Below, piece by piece: positions 1 to 15,116 of a DNA stretch of 64,000 bases; the stretch's first letter is position 1; each line of letters starts with the position of its first letter. The DNA comes from Aphelocoma coerulescens (Eukaryota; Chordata; Aves; Passeriformes; Corvidae): assembly GCF_041296385.1 (NCBI RefSeq), contig NC_091014.1, positions 6,423,578 to 6,487,577 of the forward strand, read 5' to 3'. A program made the translations under genes and the position numbers. A model generated the notes under the pieces. It saw only the letters and a program-made list of their open reading frames with translations, was not told the DNA's origin and ran no database searches.

Positions 1-663
1 CTGCATTCATTTGGCTTGCTCCGATACATTTTGAAGATTATTTTCTTCTGTATCAGAAATTTGATTTAGCAGCTAGAGTTATTCTTGTGTTTGTATGTAA
101 CTGGAAAGCTTGTTTGTCTTTAAAATTGGGAGAACATTTGTAGTGGTAGAAAAATTGAGATTTTACCTCCTAATGCTTTCTTGGAGTCCCAAGATAAAAA
201 TTCTGTCAAAGTATTTTAGAAAATGCTTTTTCTTTTTTTTAAAGATACTTCTGAAAGGCTTCAAGATGAAAATTCTGTGAACTGCTGGTTATGAGTGACT
301 CATTTTAAAATCCAAGTTTGGCTCTGTGCTTGTACTTTGAAAATCTGCAGAGATGGAGAGTGTATCAGAATCTGGGCCTTTGATTCACGTCTGCATAAGG
401 GATGTAGAGTGTCTTCTGCTTTGTCTTGAGATGAATAATTTGTCTTAATGTTATTGTCCTAAAGTGACTTTGAAATAATAGAGTCTGTGTATTTCTGAGT
501 CAAATTAGAGGCTAAGACAAGATAATTGAATTGTATCTTTTGTGTGTGAGGTATTTGGTGAAAAAAAATTGTCCAGATTTTATAATATATAATTATCTAG
601 TGCTGTGTACTTGAGACACTTCGTTTTGGTTTGGCGTCTTGTTGCCCAAACAAGTTGTTGACA

Positions 664-806
664 ACCCATTCTCTGGAAGCGTCCAAGTCCAGGTTGGATG
701 GGGCTCTGAGCAACCTGGGCTAGTGGAAAGTGTCCCTGTCCATGGCAGGGGTGTTGGAACAAGATGGTCTTCAAAGGTCCCTTCCAAACTAAATGATTCT
801 ATGATC
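664..806 (+). mobile_element. CR1 LINE, 3' end fragment
   Basis: The block has the order of motifs of the avian CR1 3' region: ctctggaagcgtccaag, ggttggatggggctctgagc, aacctgggctagtgg, a tccctgtccatggcaggggtg segment, ggtcccttccaaact, and the ATTCTATGAT terminal repeat. It is a severely 5'-truncated copy in the same orientation as CELF2. Open frames seen on the minus strand here are within this repeat and are not genes. Confidence 0.88.
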
Positions 807-1034
807 TTCTGCCCTTGATCTCATCATACAGACATTTAGGTATTGTGCTTACGGGTTTATTTTGATTCTAACAATGATTGCAAGCAGTCCAACCTTTTGT
901 GCATGTCTATCTTTCCACAGGACTTAAATATCATTATCCTTGCAGGAAAAGCCCTGTGGGAGGGTCTGACTGGACAGAAAGTTGCATAGGAGTCAGTTTT
1001 GCACCCTTGCAGCACAGAAGAACAATATTAGGGT

Positions 1035-1600
1035 GTCTTAAAAGGGTAGCCAACACGTTAGGAAAAGGGATTGTTTCTCCATTTGATACCTGTGAGTCCA
1101 CATCTATACACTGTGTCCAGTTTTGAGCTCCCCAGGACAAGACACTGTACAAGGCCTGCTGGGGGGAGTTTGGTGGAGGGACACCAAGATAATTAGGGAT
1201 CTGGAATACATGATGTAGAAGGAGTACCTCAAAGAGCTGCCTTATCCTGGCAGAGAAGGGGAAAGGGAAGTCCTAAAAGTGTTCTGAACTACTTACTGAC
1301 AGGTTACAAATGCAACAGAGCAAAACTTTTTTTTCCCAGAGGTGCACAGAGTACATAGGACTGGAGGCAACAAGCACAAGGTGTTAGCATGGAGAGGCAA
1401 ATTTTGATACAAGAAAATATTTTCACCATGGTGTGGTCAAACACTGTAACAGGAACCCAGAGGGACTGACTGTCCTTGGAGATACTGAAGTATCTGGACA
1501 GCCCTGAGCAACCTGATCTAGTTGGTCCTGCTGTGAGGCTGACTTGACCAGGTGACCTCAAGATGTCCCTTCCAACCAAAATTACCCTGTGAATGTGTGC
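1035..1600 (+). mobile_element. CR1 LINE, older degenerate 3' copy
   Basis: The sequence follows the CR1 order over about 565 bp: a diverged 'acatctatacactgtgtccag', 'ttttgagctccccaggacaag', 'aaggagtacctcaaagagctg', then 'ccctgagcaacctgatctag', 'gacctcaagatgtcccttcc' and a decayed terminal 'accctgtgaatgtgtg'. Substitutions and indels are many, so this is an older copy than the ones at 24.8 and 53.5 kb. A 138-codon minus-strand open frame inside it is not a gene. Confidence 0.82.
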
Positions 1601-2792
1601 TGACACAGGCACTCTCTGTTTAACAATGCAGTCAGGAAATTTGAATGCTGACAAAAGGGCCGAGGTCAGTTCTTCCTGCTTTAAGAACCATTTGTGTGAA
1701 GTTAAACCAAAAAACCCCAAATGAAATGCCCTTGTTTTGAGGTTTGCATAACTTGGGACCCAAAGTGAGCAAGTTAGAATTTTTTGTCACATCATGCAGA
1801 AGCAAAAACCTCATGGATGTATTTTGCAACAACTGAAGTAGTAATTTGAGGTTCTTGCAGGATATAAGTATTTGTCGCCACGTTCGTTGCACTCTAAGTT
1901 TGGACATGGAAAAGGAAGAACTCGTTGGTTCCTATGGGATGAGCCAGCAGTGAAGTATGTCTTCAGAATGACTAAATGCCCACCTTTCTTTTTGCTTTTC
2001 AAACTGTCAGGACATCTAGAAGCATATTTAACATATCTAACCTTTTAAAGCTATAATTAGCATCAATTTCTAGTGCAGTAGTATTCAGAGAGCTCAATCA
2101 ACTTCAGTCCACACATAAGAGACCCAGACTTTGTTCCACCCTCTCCAACAAAAACAATTAATTTGATTGTTAAGCTGCCTGAGCAACTCCTGACAAGACC
2201 CACCCCAGCTGGACCCAGCTGGACCTTGTAGACACTTGTAGCGATCGTAAATGTTCATCCATCAGTGGCTTTTCACAGCTGATGGAAGAAGAGTTGGCTC
2301 TACAGAAGGGTGCCTCAAATGTTTTAGGTGCTACTAGGACAACACATCTGAGATTTTTTGCCAGGAAAAGGATTTGTCAAAGACCAAATTTCTAGTAGTG
2401 TACAAGGACCTGGAATAAGACCCAGGTCTTGAGTCATGGTTCAGAGTTTTATATATGCTGGTTTTATACTCTATCTACTGTGATCCTGAAGATACCCCTC
2501 TAACTGAAATATGATGGGCTGATTTGTAGAATTTTATTTGGTCTGTTTTCGCCAGAAAAGTGTGTTTTGCACACCTGTATCCCTTCTGAAAGAGGCAGTC
2601 TGTCATTCTAGATGTTTTTAAAAGCAGCAGACAGCAGCCTCACTCAACATTTCTGCAATAACGATGACAACCACTGGAATAATATAAACCACTTACTAAT
2701 CAGTTTGCAAAGGCAGGACATCTGTTTTACACAATACAGAAGCAAATTAAGGAGGCTTTCACAGTATTCTGAAATTGTGTGTTAGACTTTAA

Positions 2793-2813
2793 AGAGAGAG
2801 AGAGAGAGAGAGA
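2793..2813. repeat. (AG)n microsatellite
   Basis: An uninterrupted run of alternating A and G of about ten units. Confidence 0.9.
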
Positions 2814-5800
2814 AAGGAACTAATGGTAAATAAATTGGACCATAGTGCTAGTTTTCATCCAGCTGTATGCAGCTCTAAACAGCTATCTCACAAAGGTACC
2901 TATTATTTATTAATTCAAGATTAATCCAAAAAGCAATTCCTCCATAAATTTCTTTCCAACAACGTTCTAATATCAGTAAATTCTTGGCAGAAGTTATGCT
3001 GGGAGAATATGACCCCAGTCACAGTCTTCATTACTGTAATTCCAAGAGGCTCTTGCCTACAGACACTTGGATTTTTGAAGGTTTAAAGGGTTTTTCATGT
3101 GGGTGTACCATGTGTTAGGTGCTGACTTTAAACTACTCAGTCCTACCTTGCATTGCAGAAGGAAGAGAGGGAGTCTGGGATTCATAGCATCCCAGATTTA
3201 ATGGGTTTGGTTTGTATGGCTTTGTCAAGGTTCCATCATCTTCCTAGTAGCAGCCCCAAAGCCAGTTCTTACTGCCTCTGAGAAGCTCCATACATCATCT
3301 TCTGAGCTAAAAAGTTTAGTATTTTTTATGCATGTCAGCATGTGTTCTGAGACGTGGTATTTGGGCAGGGAGGAGACCAACTCAGCTACTTTGAGGGATT
3401 AAGTGTGAGAGTCAGGAGTAAGACAAGTGGGCAGAATTAAGATAGAGATGTGATTTAGGATAGGCATTGCACATCAGCTTGGAAGCAGAATACTCTGTTT
3501 AATTTACTTTCTTAGATATGTATTTCAATAGACAGCTATGTCTGGCAGGGTTTAGAATGTATCTGGACAGAAATCCTAAGACTAATTTTTATCACTGTCT
3601 GGTCCATGGCGAGGATGCCAGTTTAACCTGTTTCTTATTTGATCTAAAGACTAGTGGGACTGGGATCTGAGCTTAAGTTTCCAGCAGTTAACTACATCAG
3701 TACTGTTTGGTTAAGCAGACTCATTTAAAATTGGGAGAATATGAGTCAGAACTACACCTGATTGCCTGGAGAACCCAGTCGTGGAATACACGCAGTGCTG
3801 TGCTCTGAATGTTTTAGATGGCACAACATATGACCAAAATCTGATGGTCCAGAGAAAATGAGTCCTTTTGGGAAACGCAGATGTTAAAGGTCTGAGCACG
3901 TGCAGCCTTTAACTAGGAGAAAAATGCACTTTAAATTCATCAATATTTCCTTTTTTTTTCTTGGAGTGGGGAATGTACTGATTGGCTGCATTTCTGTAGA
4001 AATTGCTGGCTTTGCTAATGTTAAGAGTAACACTTGCCCATTTGAAAGAAAAGGGAATAACTGAATCCATTTGTGGAATGTGTGTATATTATCCCTTTTA
4101 CTTTTTCCTGGATGTGCAATTCCCACCTTCATCTCAGAGTTGGAAAGTTTAAGATGTAAAGCAAAACATACCATTACAAAGGATGTTTGGAGCTCTTAAG
4201 GAATTGGTTTTCATTTAGGTCCAAAGTAATGATGTGAAGGTTTTCTTTAATCTGTTTATTTTTTAAAGGGGGTGAAATATTTAGTACACTGTGTTACACT
4301 TTCCTTTTCTAGATTAAGTGTTCTGGAGACCCATCATCTTTAAACTGAAATGGCACAGGAGACTAATAATGGAGCAAGTCTCCACTATAAGCTATTTCTA
4401 AACCAAAAATGTGTGATAGTTTGGATCTTGGGGAGCTACTTGATGTTTCTCCCAGCTGATTCTCTCATCAAGGGTGACAGCAAAGACTGGCGGTCTTCTG
4501 TAAAACTGTGGTCTCCTCTGATGTCCGTGGGTTTCATCTGTCTAGAATTTAAGGATATCAGGATTGCAGTAGTGCTGCACTGCAGCAAAAATGGGCAATT
4601 CCTCTCTCATTGGTGTAGCAGCACACCAGAGTGCTCTGTCTCTGCATTACTTTAGCATTTGCTGACGAGTGTGGATTCATTGACTCTGTCCACACTTCGT
4701 ACTAACATAAAACACCGCAATAATGTCTGCACAATATTGTCTACAACAGGCTTAGAACTTGCTGCATAACTTAGCCTAATGATTAATTTTATTTCATTTT
4801 GTGCAGTTCTCTCGTTCTACCTGGAAACAGAGATATTGCAACACTGCCAGAGCATCTCTAAGAATCACCACTGCTCCAGACACTTCTAGCTCCTGCATTT
4901 TGTGAACTCTTAGGTGCACATTACATCAATACTTATTTTTGGACTAGAGGTCCACAGGGAGCCCCTGGCACAATATTTTTGCGGTAATTCAGGATTGAAC
5001 TCCCTGTGGTTAGGATATACAAAGATATTCTAAGGATGGCAGCGATTTGTGCCTTCTGCACAGTGTTTCTCAAACCTCAAAATGTCTTTCCCTCAGCAAT
5101 TTAAAGGTTGCTGTTGGCTCTGACTGCAGGGGAAAAGACACTACTGTTTCTGTGAAGAAGTTAGCTGCGAACACGAAAAAACTTCACTGAGTTCTCTAAG
5201 GGGAGACACCAAACCTCATAAAAATATTGACAGAGCTTATGCATAGCTTTTCTGCACGTTGTTGGTTATAAATAAAATAAAGGTACCCAGACTACATTTC
5301 ATAATCGAAGACAGGTGAGCTGAAAAATTTATAAAGGTGGGAGAGAATTAAGAATGATAATTTTCAGTTAACATTTGAATGATGTGGCTCTATTATAAAC
5401 CATTTAATGCAAGATGCAAATGAATGCATCTGAAAAGGGAACTTCATGTTTGTGGGTTTACTGTAATTGAGCACAGTATGTATTTGAAGGAGGAAGGAGT
5501 TGTTAGGGAAATGAAGGTTTAAGGCTAAATATGACTATTCTGCTGAAAAGCTCAAAAATGTTTTAATCAAATAGAGAAAACAGGTCCTTAAACAAATAGG
5601 AACCTCGGGGTATTCTTTGGGGGCATGTGAGACCACAAGATCTTGAGTAATCAGGGGGTTCTAAGGCAATGAAAAGAAACTCCCCAAAATTGGTTTTGTG
5701 CTATTGATGTTCACTGTTGAAAGTCCCAGTTCATTCCAGATCTGACATGCTCAACACTCTCAGAGCACCAAATTTTCTCCCTCATCACCAAGTTTTGATG

Positions 5801-8800
5801 AGAAGGTGCCTTAAAAGCCATCAGCATTCATGGAAGAGGGCAAGAGACACCACTGCCTCTTATGTGGCCAATGAAATGCCAATGCCAGCCCCAGGTCAGC
5901 TTTCCCAGGAGTGGGTGAGCCCAATGTCTTGTCTGCTGAAATAAATTAGCAGTGTTTGAGGGAGAGAAATGGCACTGGCTGCATGCAGAGATGGAAAAAC
6001 CCAACGCCAAAGCCCCACAACCGCTGGAATCAGGAGGAGCGGAGCAGCAGGGCTAGGGGCATCTGGCAGAGCAGCAGGCAGGAGCAGTGGGTGATAGGAA
6101 ATTCATTAATTATCGAGACAAGTGGTGTTCAACAACAGGAACAGGAGAGTATCTCCTCCCAGGAGAAGCTGGAAGATAAATATTGCTTCATGATGAGTAA
6201 GTGAGGTTGTGGGAAGTCCTCTGATGGCAGATTTAGTGACAGTGCTTCAAACATAAACATTTGTGGGGATACCTTTAAACGCTGATGGTTTCCTCCTCTC
6301 TGGGAAAACACTGAAAATAGCATTTTCTATCCCAGAGCCACTGAGCAGGAGTAAGCAGTTGCAATCTGTTGACATTGTATGTTAAAAGCCACAATCTGTA
6401 TCTGGCAAGTGAGTGGAGGTTTTGAAGTTGGAGTTGAACTAGCTGAGGTAAATAGGCAGGAATTGGTCCTTTGGTCTTTAATTTGTATTTAGTTTTAATA
6501 ACATTTAATTGATTTTTGAAGTATTTTTGGAGCTTTCAAATAATTTGTAATGGTCTTTCAGAGCTTTAGATATAGAGCATCATATTTCCAAAGATTCATT
6601 ATTTAATTACTGCAGCTCAGTCAAGTCCTGATAAATACGAGCACCATCAGAGCTATTTTTGTGTCCTGATTCATTTCTCCAACAGGACTGAGGAAACATG
6701 GCCTTGAACCATGTTTCTAATGGTGAACTAATTTCCTGCTGAATAAAAACAAGGAAGAGAATTATCTGCATATATTCTACCAAGGATTCTACCACATAAT
6801 ACAGAGATTAATAATATCATTACATTTCTCCCCCTTCCGAACACCTTTCTTGACTTTACTAAATCACACACTCTGAAATAGAAAGCCAAACACTGAACAG
6901 AAATAGTAGCTAACATATAAAATGAAGATTAAGAAAAGAAAAAGAAAAATAACATTCTTAGCTTTGTTTCGGCTGCACTATTTTTGTAACCGAAAATCAG
7001 CCTCTGTTCCTAAACAATTTATATGCTGTTTGGCTGTTAGCATTGCTGCCTTTTAAAGCTTTCTCCTTTTTCTTCCCTCTCCTCTCACCCCCAGTATTTC
7101 ATTTTTATACCTGTCATGAAATGGTCAGGGTCGGAAGTCAGCACAGAGTGCATCATTTGTACATTGTGTCCCTTTTCCTCATGTGTCTCTGCTGCCAGAG
7201 AAATTGAACTTTCGTCCATTAAAAATCCATTTATTGTGTCTTGACTTCACTGAACTAAAGAACAGGACATTTCATCAAGCAGTACAGTTTAAAATCAAAT
7301 TAAATTGTACTAGTGCCCAGAAAATGTGACATGATAAAGACCCCGACCATTTAAAAAATCTTTTTAAAGACTTTCCTGATTTCACTTACTGGTACTTCCA
7401 CATGTCCTTTAAAGTTCAACCTGGTCAGTGATGCAAAGACTCACCATGGGACACCTAAAAGAACCCCTTTTGTCTTTTTTTTCCCCCTTTCCTTCTTTCC
7501 ATAAAGCAGGGTGGTGAGCACTTCTAAGAGATTCGTGCTCCCTCAGGTTTGACGCCTCATCCAGATCCTGAGTCTGGATGTACATGGTCCCCAGTTGTGA
7601 TGCCCTGTCCTTCCAGGTGATCCTGTATGATGGACATCATCTGCAGTGATGACTTGTGTTGGAGCACCCTATGTTTGAGTAACTCGGTAGCAAACCCATG
7701 AAAATCAAGGGAGCCAATGCTTGTCCAGCAAACTTCCCTGATGGCCTTTCAGCTTGGTTAAACACATTCCCCCAAAAATGGGGGTTGCATCATACATTCT
7801 TCTGTAACAACCTGGTCCCTTTATTGCCTTATGTACCCACAGCTTGTAGGGGAGAGCCTCCCTAAATATGGTTCTTATCCCAGTTATAGTTTCCTCAATG
7901 TTGATGTGCCACTGGAGTCAGAGAAGCTGGAGTGTCGCAGACGGATTACGGAATTAAATTGTGCAACTTCCAGGGCTACATATGTGCAGCATTTCTGGGA
8001 GTCCGGGAATGAAACGGGGGGCTGAGAAAACACCCGTCTTCCAGACCCCAGTGCAAGGGCAACAGCTGGAATTTACACGGCTCCTTATTCAATTAATATT
8101 CAGAAGCCACTATTGCATTTTCCCAAGAGCAAAGAGACAGTAAAAGCAAGCTGCTGCGTCTGGCTCCACTGTTTGTCCTCCCCCTTATGCGGTGTTGGGT
8201 TGCTTGGTTGGTTGTTGGTAGTGTTTTGTTTCTATTTTAACCTCTTATAAATACGTGTAACATTTGGCAAAGAGGCAACTGGGGACCAAGAAGAGAGCAG
8301 CAAAGTGGTGTTTCAGAAGCCAAGAGAGAAGCGTGTTTGAAGTGAATTGCACCAGATTTTTGTTCAGATGGGAGATGCTTGATTTGGTTTTTGCTTGACT
8401 TGCTTCCATGTGTAGTGAACTGCTGAGATGCTTGTTCGTAGTTAAGATCTTTCTAAGGTATGGTTTGGGTTTACAGGCTAACCAACAAGAGGAAGGTGTA
8501 CTACAGTGATAAATATTTATTTGGATATAATTCTCACAATGTTTTAAAAATCTAAGCAACAGATTAAATACAAATAAGTTATCGCTGCCTTTCATTTTTG
8601 AAAAATGAGGTATATCTTTTCACTTTTGGACTGTACTGTGTATTCTAAGTGGAAGCAGATTACAAAATGATATTTAGAAAACATGATTTATAGACCCTTC
8701 TTTTGTTTATATATACATAAGAGTTGTCCATTCTGTTTGTGTGCATAAGGAGGACATCCAGTATGATGGTTTTTCTGGCTCCCAAGCTGCTGAAATAGAA

Positions 8801-10214
8801 GATGAGGCCAGGAAATGTATTCCCTTACGGTGCTTTCTGAACTGAGGCATTTCCCTTTCTGGACTGATGCTTGAATTGCATGTAGTACACAGGCTCCAGA
8901 AAAGCTGATTCTTTGGCAACCTGCTTTTTTTCCTGCTCAGGGCCAGCCCTGGAGAAAGAGCGGTGAAAGAGAGTTAACTAAATTTCATAGCTTGTTACTT
9001 ACTGTTTTCAGTGGATGATTTCAGCCTAGAAATCATTCATCATTTCTTGCAAAAATGATAAATGTAAAGTATTGACAAGTGGCCAAAAGCTAGAAGGAAG
9101 TTGTGGAAGTCATTTTTAGTTTGCAATCGAAATGAGAAGCTTTGGACAATCTGGCTTCCTTCTTTTCCTGACCCACCAATATGAGGGCGGTCACAGTGGG
9201 AAGCACTAAAGTATTTTTTCATGTACTTTGTTTTGTAGTAAGTCACCTCAAACAGAAGCTTTTAATCATTCACTCTAACATAGGCTGAGGAGATGCAGAT
9301 CAACGGTCTTGGCTTCAGTGTTTGGCTTTTTGATTTCAGGATTTCTATGCACACCACTTGCATCATTTTAATGGCAAACTACTTCTTTTTCTGGTACCTC
9401 ATGGTTAAAAAAATTGATTTTGGTTTCTATTTGTTTCTATTTCCCTTTTTTCTATTTTGACAAATTACAATTATAGTGTTCAGCTTTATCATTGTATTAT
9501 AAATGATATAACAACTGCTTGTGAATGCCCATAAGTTTTTATTGTTGTGTGTGAATGTTAATAACAACATTGCAGAATGGCACAGAGAAGGTTTAGCAGA
9601 ACAATGTTTGCATTTCCTCTAGTAAAATATCATACCATAGTACAATTCCTGGATAATAAAGCCATAGATTCTCTTATCTATCTGTGTCATGGTAATGAAT
9701 CATGTACAGAGCTTCTAAATAGAAGGTGTATGTTACATCTCTGATATGGATAGATAGGATCATAGCTCTTCTAGATATTGAAGAGTTATGATTCATCCAA
9801 TGCCAGAGAAAATGAGTGCCATCCCCAGAAATTCCAGCTCTTGCTTCCCATGATCGAATGGGTATCATGGGCTTCCTGATCACACATTGCAATATGTGTG
9901 TACTGAGCAAGCAGCAGGCACAGAGCTGAAATGCAAAGTGTTGGAAGTTTGTAGCATTTTTGGGCTTGGAGGGATCAATGTCTGTACCACCTTTCTATGT
10001 GGGAGAATCAGGCTTCACTTATGCATAATGGCATAGTGAATAAACCCCTAGGGAATAAACAATATTACAAAGAAAAAATCATATCAAGTCTGATTAAAAA
10101 AAAAAAAAATCCCTTTCCTCCAAGGAAATACACTTTAATTCCTTAATCATTTCCTCCTTTTTCTTCAAATTTTCTGCAGGGTGCTGATATCTAGACCACT
10201 AAGTAATGTAAGTT

Positions 10215-10300
10215 CAGACCTCTGGGATCATCTGCTCCAAACCCTAAATCAAAGCAGATCCAATGAGATTAGGATGCTCAGGGACTTGTCATGCCATCAC
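10215..10300 (-). mobile_element. CR1 LINE, short minus-strand remnant
   Basis: The segment 'gacctctgggatcatctgctcc' followed by 'aaagcagatccaatgagatta' and 'gatgctcagggacttgtc' resembles the inverted 3' region of an old CR1 copy. Only about 85 bp is recognisable and it is strongly diverged, so boundaries are approximate. Confidence 0.5.
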
Positions 10301-13300
10301 ACACAAAAATTCCAGGAGAGAAACACCAGATTAATTATTTTAATTCCCTCTTGTTAGTAATATGTTGTTGTCATACTTTGCTGCTTTGTTTTAGTTTGAG
10401 AGGGTATTAATGTGTCTGAATGGGATTAAACATGTATAAATCTTGCAGTGACGGATGATTTAGGAAATAGTTGTTTTCTTCAGCTAGAAGGTTTTACTCC
10501 TGAAAAATGCTCCTAGTATTTTTGAAAGCTTAGTCAAAATCTTAGAGTGAAAATTAGGTAGCAATACATATTTTGCTAAAAATCTATCAAGCATTAATTT
10601 CAATCTCTTTAGAAGAACACAAAAACCTCAATGAGAGACTTAACCAGGAATAAAAGAACAAGTTCAGGCACTTAATGTGTTCAAAATTCTTGCTTGTTTT
10701 GTTGTGGGACGGCAGGAATGTGGGATAAACGAAAAGCCTCGAGTCTGAAGCAAACCTGACGCAGGAGAGGGGCAAGAGGGCAAGGCAGGAGTAGGATGAG
10801 GCATGGGAAACCATGGCACAGCTCCTGCCCTTTTCCATCTCCATTCCCTAGAAAGCCAGAACTGTGACAAAACAACCCAAAACAGCAAAGCCATGGGAGG
10901 TTGCACCCTGCCTTTCACCTTTTATCTTCCCTGGCCCACTGCAGGCGGTGGAGAGTTCAGTGTTTGTGTGGTTCTTATCTCCTAGGAAATCTCAGCAGTC
11001 AGAAAAACAATCTTAGCTCTTTTAACACTAATGAAAGTTGAAGGCAGTAAACAAAATCATGGAGTAAATCATCCAGTGCTGACATGTCTTTTGGAGCAAA
11101 GAGCCTTTCATTCGAAGATGTGAAATAACATTTCCGTCGTGTTTTTGCTCGTCTGATAATTAGAAGTGATTTAGGATGGCAGTGAAGGTGCCTCTAATGG
11201 GCACCTTGTGGGTCTTAATAAAAGGAAGAATACATTAAATGTAGTGATTTGTGATTGGGCTGATGGGGTTAATATTTTCTTAGAATATAGCTGGCCATTT
11301 TTCTTCCAAGTAGCAATGTAATGTAATTATAAGTACCTTAGTAGATGGACTCAATTGCTCCTATCATGAAAATTAATTTCAGGAACATGCTGAGGCTTTC
11401 TTTCGTTTCTTCTTTATTTCCTACACTGTGCAGGGGGTAGCAGACACATACAAATGAAATTATGTTTGAGCAGACCTCACAGAGGCCTGGCCAGTTCTTG
11501 TGAATGACTGAAATTGAAATCTGTGGGAAAGGGGAGCATTTCTTTTTGCATTCCTTGACATATTTCGCACCTGTAAAACTCCCAGTTTTCTCACATGCTC
11601 TTTCAAAGCACTTGACAAAGCTAGACACATATCTCCAAATTATAAGAGGGAAAAATGAAATATGCTGAGTTTTCCCAAAACGTTTTCTCGGAAGTAACTG
11701 AGCTATGATTGCAGCTTTTCCAATAAGTTTAGCCAAGCTTTATAATCAAGCTTCTTCAGCACATGTAAATGTTCTTGCTGTAGTATTTCTAAGCACTCAA
11801 ATACATAAATAATATTAATAATGATCTCAATAATCTTTTATGTTTTCCATTTTAATGCATGGCAAAATATAACAAAAATTATAACTGGAATTTATAGTCT
11901 TGGAATATAAATTTCTAAATTTTTATGCTAAGTGAAAGACTAATATATAGAACAATTGCAAAGGTTTGCAAAGAATAAAAGGACAAAAATCTATGCTTAC
12001 TTATATTTTGAGCTTTCACAAGTAACTTTAGCCTTGAAGAACTTAATGAAACTCAATCAAATAGGACTCTCAGACATTGCTCTGAAAATATACACAAATA
12101 TAGAGAGATATCAGCAACATGAAAGTGTTGGATTGCTGCTGTGTGGTTTGAAACCTTAATTACCAATACTCATTAGCAGATATACATCTGACCCATTCAG
12201 ATTTAAAGCAGCTAAAAATAAGCCTTAAACCCATGGAGGAAGAGAAATTTACAACAGAACAAAGTAGTGTGTCTTGATGTGTTCTTGAAGGCAGTTTGTT
12301 GCATGCTTTTAAACTGAAAGCAGACACCCAGGGTTGGGGTTTGTATGTGCGAAAGTGGGCCTCAATTTGAGCTGATGATGTAAATCCATATTTGTGCAGA
12401 ATTTCGATTTCAGTTTTACAGACCTTGCATTCTTCAGAGAATTTGCTTTCTGTGCTTCCTAAGTATTAATATTTCCTGTTACTCTTATTGCAGGCTATAA
12501 AGTGTTAATGAAAGGAAAAGAAAGTCTGGAAATTCCTTTCCAGAGAGTCATTTGCATGGAGAGGAGGGAGAAACACAAATATACTTGCAAGTCAAGGCAG
12601 AACTATGCTGGAGTTCATCATTCCCTTTCCTTTGGTTTTCTGGAGAGGTACTTAATGGTGTTTGAACATGACTGTATAGTGCCATTAATGTAACAATTTT
12701 CATTTGTACATTGCAACACCAGAAAGATAATCTCTCTGTTAAGTACTTTTCCTTTATAATCCCTGGAGAGTCAGAACTCTAAAAGCAAATATTGTATTTA
12801 CCATAGACAGTGGAAGGGAAGAAATGAGGCTAAAATGCAAAGCAGCAGGGATAAAATAGAGTTCCTCTTGGATGTGTGCAGTGGTGCTATGAATATACAT
12901 ATACTCACTGTTATGCTTTTTATATTATCTCTAATTTGAAATAAACAACATGATTACAGATTAGATCAATCATGGCTTCAGTGTTTCTGGCCAAAGCAAG
13001 AAAAGCCGGGATGTGCTAGCTAACAGTGTAATCGAAGCAGAGATTGTTTCACTGTTGGTGATTTGTTTAAGGATTTTAATTTACAGTAATGAGTGTTCTT
13101 CTCTGCATTGTAACCTGGCTCCCTATGTCTCCCTTTGGAAAACAGTCACTGCTTGTATATACCAGTGGAATGATGATGCAAGGCACTAAACAACAAAATA
13201 GAGCAGTTGAATGCTGCTGCCTGGCATCTCTTGCAGAATAGAACTGAGTGGCAAAATTGATGCCTCGCTGTCCTTACTTTGATTTGCACAGGAGCTCTGG

Positions 13301-15101
13301 TGGGAGCTCAGCCACTGTTGGCAACTGGGGGATATGGAAGTGGAGTGTCTTTCAGAATTCATCAAGTAAACAGATAACCAGTTCACTCCAGAGGACAGCT
13401 CTGCCTTGGCTACTGGAAGGATTGAATTATAAGATGACTTTTTCCTGCATGTGACTCATGCGTTTCTTCTTACAAAGTTAAGCAAACGAGCAACATGCAG
13501 TGGCAGCTGGAGAATATCACAGGTGCTTGAAAGCAATTTGACAAAACAGTCAAGAGAAAAGAGATCAACAGTTTACAGCACATTTATTTTTGGGTTACAG
13601 TTATTCGGACTGGAAGGGAGCTGTTGGGAATTCAAGCAGTGTTCAGAAATGATAAAACATGGTGCTAGGAACCTGATGTTCAAACACTTTGAAGTTGCTG
13701 TCACTTAATCTGGTTTCGGAATCCTGTCTAGAAATGATGCAGTAATAAGGGCCAGATGCCATGGTTGCCTTTCTTATTAGTGTATTTTTAGTGGAATCAT
13801 CAGTTTAATGATGAACAAATGCATTAAATGCAAATAAAAGGTGTATTAAGGACAATTCAAGAGAAGTGATAGGAAAAAAACCCTGTGAATACAAAGGGAA
13901 GTGGAGGAATAGGGGTTAGTGTAAAGAAGAAAATTTGGTCAAACTTACAGAAGGTTATTCCAATGTCCAGAAAAATAGCTTTGGTTGCTTTCTTCAGATG
14001 GAAAAATGATGGCTTTTCCCTTCAGTTTCCTCCAGGGAATGGAAACTTTCCATGCTTTCAATACACATCTAAGGAGCTTGATGGACTTTCTCTTTGAGGT
14101 GTCTGGAAGCCTCAGCCATATGTCAGGGTTGTCTTTCTTGTGGGCAACTCACTTGGTATTGAGAGCAAAAGTCTGTTATTCAGACTATTATTCCTTCAAT
14201 CCAAAACTGGAGATTTTTGTCTGAATTCAGGGACTCCTGCAATCAACAGAATTTTATTCTTCTTTTCAGGAGGCTGTTAGACTGCCACTGCTTGAAATCC
14301 ATGCTTAGTTTGCTCATTGATAGTTCAACAGTAATTGTATTTACGGTTCATTTTGCTTGGATGCTCGTGACTCTAATCTTTCCACAGTGTCAGTGGTGCA
14401 ATTCAGGTCTGATGTACATGTTCATCGTCCTGCTAAATGGAAAATCCCATTGCAGTTATGATTTCTGTCATCTCTGTGAAAGGAGAAAGTATGTTGTGGA
14501 TGTTCTGTGGAAAAAGAGTGGGTGGCATGAAGTAGAATTACAGCTGTGACCAAATCCTCAATCTTGTCCACTGTGTAACTGTAATTTAGATGTGAATCTA
14601 TATACATGAAACATTTAATCATATAGTGTACCTCTGTTTGCTAAAGGAATGAGGTATTGGTTATAGAAACTCCAAGGTGTTGCACAATCCTACTGGGAAG
14701 TGTAATAAATGACATGGAAAGCTGAAACAGTCAGACAAATCCAAGTAGCTGCAGTGTTACATAGTTCTGTTTAATTTTTCAATGCGACACTTGGAATGAC
14801 ATCTTTTCTTCTATAAATGCCAAGGAGAAGGATTTTCTTAGAAAGCACTGCAGAACAACACAAGTCTTCCATTTCACAGGACTTTGCACCAAGTAGGAAT
14901 ATTAGTTGGCTACTCAGAGGGAAGTAGAGCAGATGAATTAAATCTTCATTTTGTTTCTGTTGAGCTTCAGCAACTGAACTTTAATGCGTTTTAATTACAT
15001 TCCTTACCTGGTTGGTAAGAGGGGCTATATTAAACCACAAATACCTTAACTCTGGGGCTCATTTGTTGCAAAATGAACACCATCTCCTTTAATTCCCTAT
15101 T

Positions 15102-15116
15102 TCTCTCTCTCTCTCT
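15102..15116. repeat. (TC)n microsatellite
   Basis: A short uninterrupted TC run of about seven units; it is pyrimidine-rich on the CELF2 sense strand. Confidence 0.8.

Noticed and set aside
1304..1720. 138-codon minus-strand frame
   Set aside because: It lies mostly in a CR1 copy read in the antisense direction and matches no CR1 protein.
2206..2225. Two tandem copies of CAGCTGGACC
   Set aside because: Two 10-bp copies alone are weak, and no wider repeat structure surrounds them.
4350..4655. 101-codon plus-strand frame beginning MAQETNN
   Set aside because: No domain, no family resemblance and no flanking splice signals tying it to CELF2.
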